Shown piece by piece: positions 36,801 through 42,851 of a stretch of 64,000 bases of DNA. The stretch spans positions 55,827 through 119,826 of the forward strand of contig DAAI01000009.1 in NCBI GenBank assembly GCA_001701105.1. Reading direction: 5' to 3'. A model generated the notes under the pieces. The model was not told the origin of the DNA. It ran no database searches and saw only the letters and a program-made list of their open reading frames with translations. The DNA is from Bacteroidales bacterium GP1 (GTDB lineage: Bacteria > Bacteroidota > Bacteroidia > Bacteroidales > Muribaculaceae). A program made the translations under genes and the position numbers. Each line of letters starts with the position of its first letter. Position 1 is the stretch's first letter.

Positions 36801-37124
36801 GCTCAAAGTAGTTAGACGTGATGGTGTGCCTCCTCCTGACGGCATTACGAAGATATCCAGCGAGCCATCGCGGTCGCTTGAAAAGGCTATTTTGCTGCCG
36901 TCCGGGCTCCATATGGGAGTTGTGTCATAATTCTTGCCGGAAGTAAGACGCATGGCTGTGCCTCCTGACGACGCAACTGTGAAAATATCTCCTTTGTAGG
37001 TAAAGGCTATTTTTTTTCCGTCGGGAGACAAGGCTACATTTCGCATCCACAACGGAGTTTGCTGCCCTGTGGCAGTGGCCAGGATTCCTATGGCAAACGC
37101 TGCCGTTAAGATAATTTTTTTCAT
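33894..37124 (-). CDS. Exported tricorn-like S41 serine protease with beta-propeller and PDZ domains
   Basis: The 1076-residue protein has a signal peptide (residues 1-20, ending ATG/Q), so it acts in the periplasm or outside, unlike the cytosolic archaeal tricorn. TolB-like/PD40 propeller blades fill about residues 25-540 (NVALSPDGKKIAFTYKGDIF, PIWSPDGSKIAFSSDRDG and others). A highly charged Lys/Glu segment lies at ~548-595. A tricorn C1 region follows with HTGG near 770, then a PDZ domain (LQAGDVITAIEGKEI near 815) and the S41 core. Ser981 in NYSDAHG fits the nucleophile, and TRYNGGGW is the usual substrate-groove segment. It probably degrades peptides. It follows a small membrane protein gene by 16 bases. 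Confidence 0.9.
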   Translation of the reverse strand: MKKIILTAAFAIGILATATGQQTPLWMRNVALSPDGKKIAFTYKGDIFTVASSGGTAMRLTSGKNYDTTPIWSPDGSKIAFSSDRDGSLDIFVMPSGGGTPSRLTTLSGSETPLFWKGNDVIVFSANMQPSRKSLQSPVFAQTYEISVNGGTPTMLYSMPMMKGDADASGRILYQDKKGYENAWRKHEHSSGTADIWLIDKDKFTKLTDYNGSDMNPVWGNADNYYFLNDADGTLNIYQGKIGQKDARQLTHFKGNPVRFLSSSGDGSFLAFGYDGEIYTMVPGNEAKKVNVSIVTDEYDSDIVKGIGRNGVRNIAVSRDGSQIAFTLRGDVYVTSDKYKTTKRVTNTSGQERVIDFSPNGRSIVYDSERNGVWQIYEATIKNPDEKTFPYATIIEEKCLTNNNNTSQQPVYSPDGKKVAYLQDRTQLTVLDLSTGKSVVALDGKYNYSYSDGDIEFEWSPDSNWLLASYIGVGGWNNRDVALVKADGSEVIDLTESGYSDSNPHWILNGKGITYDTSRYGYRSHGSWGEQGDIVAMMLDPEGWDTLNMTEEESEIEQAAEKEEKEKSKANTDKKTKDSKKDKKVKDAVKKEKNAALQFDLDNRYFRMKRLTSGSEFIADHLMSPKGDKLYYTIRTSDGNSNLMERDLRKGETKVLASGLGGGIAADSAFNNLYVIGKDLSKVNVSNGKVDKIEYEAEFDRHPSLEREYIFDHVARQVKDKFYDVNLHGVDWDGYCRHYRKFLPYINNGYDFAELLSELLGELNASHTGGRYYGSTSNATANLGAFFDEEYKGDGLKIEEIIARGPLSSKKVGLQAGDVITAIEGKEIKVGIDWMPMLDGKIGRKTQLTVKKADGTVKDVMVKPMSNGQVSDLLYTRWVKRNQHIVDSLSNGRLAYVHVKGMDSPSFRTVYDELLGKYRNREAVIVDTRYNGGGWLHNDMALLLGGKEYVRFSPRGQYIGSEPFSQWTKPSVMLINESNYSDAHGTPYVYKTLGLGELIGAPVPGTMTAVWWETQIDPNIVFGIPQVTSLDMNGKALENQQLNPDIIVYNKPEDVMNGHDAQLKAAVDHLLKKLSE

Positions 37125-37140
37125 GTTTTATTAGATAGGT

Positions 37141-37521
37141 TTATAGATTTCTGTAAATATATAGGCCGCCAAAACAAGCGAACACCATCCATGGTCCTGA
37201 CAACATATAGTGCGTGGCAAGTGACGGCTTGATGCAAACAAGCGACCAATATAACAATAATGAGACATTACATAAATCAAACCATCGTCGCACCTTCGGA
37301 TCCATTTCTTTCACTGATCTTTTTGCAATGAGATTATAGGATGCCCATATGAACCACCCGATGAACACCACGCTCCCTATTATGGATCCGAAGGTAACCC
37401 AGCCGGTCCATTGATGGTAGAGTTGAATCGAGACATTTATCGTAACTATGCTGCATAGAAGGGAGAACATAGATAGGATAGTCGCCGGACTATTAAGAAT
37501 ATTTTTCAGTATCGATCCCAT
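37141..37521 (-). CDS. Small four-helix membrane protein of unknown function
   Basis: I do not recognise the family. The 126 residues contain four hydrophobic stretches: about 15-35 (ILSMFSLLCSIVTINVSIQL), 42-65 (VTFGSIIGSVVFIGWFIWAS), 85-100 (LCNVSLLLYWSLVCI) and 108-124 (GPWMVFACFGGLYIY). A basic loop (KRSVKEMDPKVRRW) separates the second and third. It is first in an operon with the tricorn-like protease, which starts 16 bases later. A full promoter with a palindrome beside it lies directly upstream. A membrane partner or unrelated housekeeping role are both possible. Confidence 0.7.
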   Translation of the reverse strand: MGSILKNILNSPATILSMFSLLCSIVTINVSIQLYHQWTGWVTFGSIIGSVVFIGWFIWASYNLIAKRSVKEMDPKVRRWFDLCNVSLLLYWSLVCIKPSLATHYMLSGPWMVFACFGGLYIYRNL

Positions 37522-37542
37522 TATAGTATCATTAATATTATA

Positions 37543-37558
37543 TAGACATTTATGTCTA
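37543..37558. promoter_or_regulatory. Operator-like palindrome at the predicted transcription start
   Basis: TAGACAT (37543-37549), two bases, ATGTCTA (37552-37558): a perfect 7-bp inverted repeat abutting the -7 box on its downstream side. A repressor bound here would block initiation. No regulator gene is adjacent. Confidence 0.4.
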
Positions 37559-37589
37559 CAAAATTAATGAAACTTTTTGAGCACCACAA
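37559..37589 (-). promoter_or_regulatory. Promoter of the membrane protein-tricorn operon
   Basis: Minus-strand TAATTTTG (37559-37566) with TTG (37587-37589) exactly 20 bases upstream. Confidence 0.65.
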
Positions 37590-37682
37590 CTCGGCAAACC
37601 CCTCTATTCCCGTTTTTCAGACTATGATTATTTTTTAAGTATAATTTAAGTATCCGGATCCGGTGAATTCCATTAAATAATA

Positions 37683-37705
37683 CGGCCTCCGAGTTTCGGA
37701 GGCCG
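37683..37705 (-). terminator. Terminator hairpin of the rubredoxin gene
   Basis: CGGCCTCCGA/TCGGAGGCCG, a 10-bp perfect stem with a 3-base loop, 19 bases after the rubredoxin stop; leftwards it is followed by TATTATTTAA. Confidence 0.6.
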
Positions 37706-37723
37706 GCTAAAAATTTATCTTTC

Positions 37724-37888
37724 TTATTCTGCGGGTTCTGGCTCAAAGTCCTCTTTTCCTACTCCGCAAATCGGACATACCCAATCATTAGGAATATCTT
37801 CAAACTTTGTGCCGGGGGCGATTCCACCTTCCGGGTCGCCTACTTCAGGATCATATATCCAATCACAAACAGTGCATCTGTATTTCAT
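37724..37888 (-). CDS. Rubredoxin
   Basis: This 54-residue electron carrier binds one iron through four cysteines in the cytoplasm. The sequence begins [20 protein letters not shown] and ends with [18 protein letters not shown]. The two CxxC pairs, CTVC at residues 5-8 and CPIC at about 38-41, and the aromatic core (Tyr, Trp) are those of classical rubredoxins. The length is normal. It is preceded by its own intergenic region and followed by a compact hairpin, so it appears monocistronic. In anaerobic Bacteroidales it usually serves oxygen or peroxide detoxification through rubrerythrin or similar partners, none of which is in this window. Confidence 0.93.
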   Translation of the reverse strand: MKYRCTVCDWIYDPEVGDPEGGIAPGTKFEDIPNDWVCPICGVGKEDFEPEPAE

Positions 37889-38049
37889 AGTCTTCTTTAT
37901 TTGGGTTATTTGTCATTCTAACGCTCCTGCCCTTAGTTTTGTTCTTTACAATTATCAAAAATTGCACTAAAGCCCATTGGCGCGATAACGAAAGATGTTG
38001 AACATCCCGGATTATTAATAAATTTATCTTTCGGTTTCATTTCCGTATT

Positions 38050-38079
38050 TTTGGAGTCGGGAAATTTTTTGTAATTTTG
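38050..38079 (+). promoter_or_regulatory. Promoter of the EamA permease gene
   Basis: TTTG (38050-38053), 18 bases, TAATTTTG (38072-38079). The leader would be about 60 bases. The gap from 37889 holds no other feature I can name. Confidence 0.5.
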
Positions 38080-38148
38080 TAAATGGAAACACATCAACGG
38101 GCAGTGATGGCAGACATCTCAGACCAGCTGCCCCGGTCCATCTGAACC

Positions 38149-39084
38149 ATGAATGCCGCAACTTCCTCAAAAAAGAAGTATCTGAAATTATTTGCCCATG
38201 TCGGAGCCATCCTCACAATGATGGCTTGGGGAACATCTTTTCTTAGTTCAAAAGTATTGCTTGAAGGGGGCGGCCTGACTCCCGCGGAGACTTACGTCTA
38301 TCGTTTCTCCCTTGCATATCTAATAATCCTCTGTCTAACATTCAAGAAAATCCGATCGAATTCTTGGCGTGATGAGGCCATTCTTGCCATATGCGGATTA
38401 TGTTCAGGATCGCTTTACTTCGTAACAGAAAATTATGCACTCCGGCTGACAACCACAGCCAACGTATCGCTTCTTGCGTCAATCTCACCATTGTTTACTA
38501 CAATTCTTATGGCAATAGTATTCAGGCAGCGTATCAAACCGGGGGTAATATTAGGCTCGGTGGTGGCATTCGCCGGCGTGTTTTGTGTCATATTCAGTCA
38601 TGGCGAAGGAATAGAACTCAATCCTACAGGAGATCTCCTTGCACTCGGCGCGTCATTTACATGGGCCATCTATACCATTGCAATCAAGCCTTTGCTGCCG
38701 GTATATTCGTCATTGTTCATATCGAGAAAATTGTTTTTCTATGGAGTGATTTCAGCTATACCGCTTATCCTGATTCAGGAACAACCCCTGCACTTGGGTG
38801 TGGTATTCAATTTCATCCATCCGCAATATCTTATGAATCTACTGTTCCTTGTAGTGTTCTGCTCTGTGATAGCATATTTCATATGGAACGAGGTGATGAA
38901 AATATTAGGACCCGTAACAGCCAATAATTATATATATCTGCAACCATTGGTTACTATGGTTGCCGGCAGTATGATTCTTGGGGAACATATATATCTGCTG
39001 GGGTATATCGGATGCGTCCTTATAATCGGAGGATTGATAATCTGCGACAAGCTGCCTGAACTCTCGCGGCTACGGCGGGATTGA
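38149..39084 (+). CDS. EamA/DMT-family permease
   Basis: This inner-membrane drug/metabolite transporter has 311 residues and ten predicted helices arranged as two five-helix EamA repeats. The first begins HVGAILTMMAWGTSFLSSKVLL (residues ~17-40), with YRFSLAYLIILC after it. The second starts near GDLLALGASFTWAIYTIAIKPLL (~160). The end of each repeat shows the usual GxxLIxxG pattern (LGYIGCVLIIGGLIICDKL). Substrates of this family range from amino acids to nucleobases and cannot be told here. It has its own promoter and converges on an AraC regulator gene whose stop lies 29 bases away, so co-regulation is not implied. Confidence 0.9.
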   Translation: MNAATSSKKKYLKLFAHVGAILTMMAWGTSFLSSKVLLEGGGLTPAETYVYRFSLAYLIILCLTFKKIRSNSWRDEAILAICGLCSGSLYFVTENYALRLTTTANVSLLASISPLFTTILMAIVFRQRIKPGVILGSVVAFAGVFCVIFSHGEGIELNPTGDLLALGASFTWAIYTIAIKPLLPVYSSLFISRKLFFYGVISAIPLILIQEQPLHLGVVFNFIHPQYLMNLLFLVVFCSVIAYFIWNEVMKILGPVTANNYIYLQPLVTMVAGSMILGEHIYLLGYIGCVLIIGGLIICDKLPELSRLRRD

Positions 39085-39113
39085 CGGTTAAGAAGCGTTG
39101 CCTGTGATTCGTT

Positions 39114-40004
39114 TCAGCTGTTCCGAAATTCTTTAGGCGACATCCCCGTGAGTTTCTTGAAATATTTTCCAAAAAAAGATTGGGAGGGAAAGTTCAGTTC
39201 ATCCGAGATCTGCTGGATATTCAGATTGGATGATTTCAAAAGCACCTTTGCATCCAATATTACGAACCGTTCTATCCATTGCACTGCTGTATATCCTGTC
39301 TGCGCCCTGACTGTGCGTGAGAGATGCTTTGATGTAACTCCAAGTTTTTCGGCATAAAAATCGAGAAACCTTTCCGTGCGGTAATGCTCCTGTACGAGCA
39401 TGAGGAATCTGTCGGACATACGCCCCTGTTTCGACATTATCTCGTTGTTGAATGGCTCATAACATTTATAAATAGTCTTAAAAAAGAAACTCACCACTTC
39501 AAACAACAATGCTTGCGATGCATAAGGATTCTTTGTATCCGACATAATCCGGCGTAATGTTTTCATAAAATCCTTATATAAAGGATGAGTGTCGGCCGGA
39601 ATCGCCACGACTGCATGTCGGTTCCATAGGGAATATAAGGGCGTATTGTTGAGGAAGAGAAATAGATTTTCGAGAAATCTCTGCGACATCACTATTACCG
39701 AGGCCTTGAAATCGGGACTAATGAATTTCGGCGACATAATTTGCGTACTCCTTATCGTAATAAGCTGTGGAGCCTGCATCTCATAGGATATCAGATTAAT
39801 ATCCACCTTCACATGCCCTTGATTCATTATAATCCAAGTGGTGGACGCGAATTTCACGGGCTCCGTCCAAGCACGGAGCATCTCCGGACCCACTTCTTCA
39901 AGCATCCAGAAATCTTGTTCAATGATTGTCGACAGTTCGTCCGGCAAATCCAAATTATAATGATATCCCGGCGTAACGGATTGTGTCTGGTTTTTTCCTT
40001 TCAT
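39114..40004 (-). CDS. AraC-family transcriptional regulator
   Basis: The 296-residue protein has an N-terminal cupin-like sensing domain and a C-terminal double helix-turn-helix of about 100 residues. The HTH domain includes FYAEKLGVTSKHLSRTVRAQTG and ISDELNFPSQSFFGKYFKKL, then GMSPKEFRNS, the AraC/XylS signature. The start at 40004 is chosen because GGAGGAG lies five bases upstream of the ATG, an unusual clear Shine-Dalgarno in this genome. An upstream ATG at 40040 would add 12 residues. The ligand and targets are unknown. It could act on its own promoter, on the convergent EamA gene or elsewhere. Confidence 0.88.
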   Translation of the reverse strand: MKGKNQTQSVTPGYHYNLDLPDELSTIIEQDFWMLEEVGPEMLRAWTEPVKFASTTWIIMNQGHVKVDINLISYEMQAPQLITIRSTQIMSPKFISPDFKASVIVMSQRFLENLFLFLNNTPLYSLWNRHAVVAIPADTHPLYKDFMKTLRRIMSDTKNPYASQALLFEVVSFFFKTIYKCYEPFNNEIMSKQGRMSDRFLMLVQEHYRTERFLDFYAEKLGVTSKHLSRTVRAQTGYTAVQWIERFVILDAKVLLKSSNLNIQQISDELNFPSQSFFGKYFKKLTGMSPKEFRNS

Positions 40005-40216
40005 ATCTCCTCCTTCTCTTGTATAACTTTGTATTTTCACAAATATTGCTTCTCCTTAGTGGTAATCCATATTAATTCCGGTTGCCATCTTTATCTTCAT
40101 ATTATACAACGACTGTGATTCATTTTGGGAAACTTTTTAAACTCAATGAAGAAATAAATTTTCAAAAATGTAAAATTTTTGATGTATGCAAGATGATAGA
40201 TATCGTTTTTTTTATG

Positions 40217-40224
40217 TACTTTTG
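40217..40224 (+). promoter_or_regulatory. -7 box of nrdJ
   Basis: TACTTTTG matches TAnnTTTG 19 bases before the chosen ATG; the leader would be only about 13 bases. No cobalamin riboswitch can fit or is seen. No TTG box at the usual distance. Confidence 0.4.
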
Positions 40225-40243
40225 TAGCATCAATATTATCCAG

Positions 40244-42787
40244 ATGAATTCTCAAAATCCAGTTTATACCTATAATCAGGTATTTGAAGCCACCTTAGAA
40301 TATTTCAACGGTGATGAACTTGCCGCGCGAGTATGGTCGAGCAAATATGCGTTAAAAGACTCTGATGGTAATTTCTATGAACTCACACCGGCAGATATGC
40401 ACCATCGCATAGCCGGAGAGATTGCCCGGATAGAGGCGAAGTATCCCAATCCGATGAGTCATGAGGAGGTTTTCTCTCTTCTTGATAAATTTCGGTATGT
40501 CGTGCCTCAGGGTAGCCCCATGGCCGGCATAGGAAATGATCTGCAGGTTGGCTCTCTGTCCAATTGTTTTGTCATTGGACTCGAAGGGCACCCCGACTCT
40601 TATGGCGGAATAATCAGAATAGATGAAGAGCAGGTGCAATTGATGAAACGCCGGGGAGGCGTAGGCCATGATCTCTCGCATATCCGTCCGAAAGGAAGCC
40701 CGGTAAAAAATTCAGCCCTTACCTCAACAGGACTCGTGCCTTTCATGGAGCGTTATTCCAATTCCACGCGCGAAGTAGCGCAGGATGGTCGGCGAGGAGC
40801 ATTGATGATGTCGGTAAGCATCAAACATCCGGATGCTGAAGATTTCATTGACGCAAAAATGGTGGAAGGGAAAGTGACAGGAGCAAATGTTTCCGTGCGA
40901 ATCGATGATGCTTTCATGGAGGCTGCGGCTTCTGGAGTGCCTTATCGTCAGCAATTCCCGGTAGATTCTGATAATCCCACTACAGTCAAAGAGATTGACG
41001 CCAAGCAATTATGGAATAAGATAGTCCATAACGCATGGAAGAGTGCCGAACCCGGAATATTATTCTGGGATACCATCCAGCGGGAATCCGTGGCCGATTG
41101 CTATGCCGACCTCGGATTTGAAACGGTCAGCACGAATCCCTGCGGCGAAATCCCATTGTGCCCCTACGACAGCTGCCGCCTGGTTGCTATTAATCTTTAT
41201 TCTTATGTGAAGAATCCCTTTACTCCGCAGGCTGAGTTTGATTTTGAACTCTTCAAGACTCATGTCGGAAAGACCCAGAGAGTTCTCGACGACATAATCG
41301 ATCTGGAGATGGAGAAAATCGACACTATTATAGAAAAAATAGAGAACGATCCGGAGACGGAAGAAGTCAAGCAGACCGAGCTTAATCTATGGAAAAAAAT
41401 CCGGGCTAAGACACTCCTTGGCCGTCGCACCGGATGCGGCACAACCGGAGAAGGAGATATGCTCGCCGCACTGGGATTAAGATATGGCACTCCCGAGGCA
41501 ATTGCAATGTCGGAGCAGGTCCATAAAGCTCTTACCCTCGCATATTATGATGCCTCCGTGCGGATGGCGGAAGAAAGAGGAGCTTTTGAAGTATATGACG
41601 CGCAACGGGAAATAAACAATCCATTCATAGCCCGGATTCGTGAAGCCGATCCCGCACTTTACGAGCGGATGGTGAGATCCGGACGCCGCAACATTGCCTG
41701 CCTCACTATCGCGCCTACGGGAACCACTTCTATAATGACCCAGACGAGTTCCGGTCTCGAACCGGTTTTCATGCCCGTATATAAGCGCCGTCGCAAAGTG
41801 AATCCGAGTGACGTAGAGGTGAAAGTAGATTTTGTTGATGAAACAGGGGATGCCTTTGAAGAATACATCGTTTATCATCATAAGTTCCTTGAGTGGATGC
41901 GCATTAACGGAATCGAAAGAAAACGCAACATGACCTCCGCCGAGATTGAGGAATTGGTAAAAAAATCGCCTTATTATAAAGCGACGGCCAATGACATCGA
42001 CTGGCTCGCCAAAGTTCGTATGCAAGGTGCGATCCAGAAATGGGTTGACCATTCGATAAGTGTTACCATCAATCTGCCTGCCGATGTTTCGGAAGAACTT
42101 GTCGGCAATCTCTACCATGAGGCTTGGAAAGTGGGATGCAAAGGATGCACCGTCTATCGTGACGGCTCTCGTAACAATGTTCTGGAAGCGGTGGATTCAA
42201 AGGCAAAGAAAGACTTGCATCTCATCGCCACTCCCGAGCATATCATGAAGCGACCTGCAGAACTGGAGGCTGATGTTGTAAGATTCCAGAACAACAAGGA
42301 AAAATGGATCGCATTCGTCGGGCTCGTTGACAACAAGCCTTATGAGATATTCACCGGTCTTGCAGATGATGATGATGGAATTTTCTGCCCAAAAAGCGTA
42401 ACGCGAGGCAAAATCATAAAGACCACCGATGAAAACGGCACAAAGCGATATGACTTCCAGTTCATCAACAAGCGTGGCTATAAGACTACTATCGAGGGGC
42501 TGAGCGAGAAGTTCAATCCTGAGTTCTGGAACTATGCAAAGCTGATTTCCGGAGTGCTCCGCTATGGCATGCCTATTGATCAGGTATTGAAACTGGTGCG
42601 CAGCCTCGACCTCGATTCCACAAGCATCAACACATGGAAGATGGGAGTGGAGCGCGCTTTGAAAAAATATCTAACCAACGGCACATTAGCTTCGGGTGAA
42701 AAATGTCCGAAATGCGGTGCTGAAACGTTAATATATCAGGAGGGATGCCTGATATGTACCAGCTGCGGCACATCCAAATGTGGCTGA
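40244..42787 (+). CDS. nrdJ: Adenosylcobalamin-dependent (class II) ribonucleoside reductase
   Basis: It reduces ribonucleotides to deoxyribonucleotides using a B12-generated radical, independent of oxygen. From MNSQNPVYTYNQVF the protein has 847 residues. Conserved segments include GSLSNCFVIGLEG (first active-site Cys), the loop STNPCGEIPLCPYDSCRL with Asn-Cys-Glu of the catalytic triad, and APTGTTSIMTQTSSGLEPVF. The C-terminus has a zinc-ribbon-like CPKCGAE and CTSCGTSKCG, which supply the reducing cysteines. The frame stays open 54 codons further upstream to 40082, but those residues are not family-like and lie before the promoter box. It is followed 64 bases later by malQ. Confidence 0.94.
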   Translation: MNSQNPVYTYNQVFEATLEYFNGDELAARVWSSKYALKDSDGNFYELTPADMHHRIAGEIARIEAKYPNPMSHEEVFSLLDKFRYVVPQGSPMAGIGNDLQVGSLSNCFVIGLEGHPDSYGGIIRIDEEQVQLMKRRGGVGHDLSHIRPKGSPVKNSALTSTGLVPFMERYSNSTREVAQDGRRGALMMSVSIKHPDAEDFIDAKMVEGKVTGANVSVRIDDAFMEAAASGVPYRQQFPVDSDNPTTVKEIDAKQLWNKIVHNAWKSAEPGILFWDTIQRESVADCYADLGFETVSTNPCGEIPLCPYDSCRLVAINLYSYVKNPFTPQAEFDFELFKTHVGKTQRVLDDIIDLEMEKIDTIIEKIENDPETEEVKQTELNLWKKIRAKTLLGRRTGCGTTGEGDMLAALGLRYGTPEAIAMSEQVHKALTLAYYDASVRMAEERGAFEVYDAQREINNPFIARIREADPALYERMVRSGRRNIACLTIAPTGTTSIMTQTSSGLEPVFMPVYKRRRKVNPSDVEVKVDFVDETGDAFEEYIVYHHKFLEWMRINGIERKRNMTSAEIEELVKKSPYYKATANDIDWLAKVRMQGAIQKWVDHSISVTINLPADVSEELVGNLYHEAWKVGCKGCTVYRDGSRNNVLEAVDSKAKKDLHLIATPEHIMKRPAELEADVVRFQNNKEKWIAFVGLVDNKPYEIFTGLADDDDGIFCPKSVTRGKIIKTTDENGTKRYDFQFINKRGYKTTIEGLSEKFNPEFWNYAKLISGVLRYGMPIDQVLKLVRSLDLDSTSINTWKMGVERALKKYLTNGTLASGEKCPKCGAETLIYQEGCLICTSCGTSKCG

Positions 42788-42851
42788 CGTCAGTATGAAT
42801 CTCCAGGGAAAGCAAAATATCGGAAAATCTTAAAAATCTAATAACCCTGCT

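Noticed and set aside
40082..40243. 54-residue N-terminal extension of nrdJ
   Set aside because: It lies across the -7 box and does not resemble reductase sequence; MNSQNPVYTYN is the natural start.
40040..40243. Cobalamin riboswitch upstream of nrdJ
   Set aside because: No B12-box-like sequence or multi-stem fold is seen, and the predicted start of transcription leaves too short a leader.
41477..42118. 213-codon ORF opposite nrdJ
   Set aside because: Antisense shadow of a well-conserved reductase; no family resemblance.
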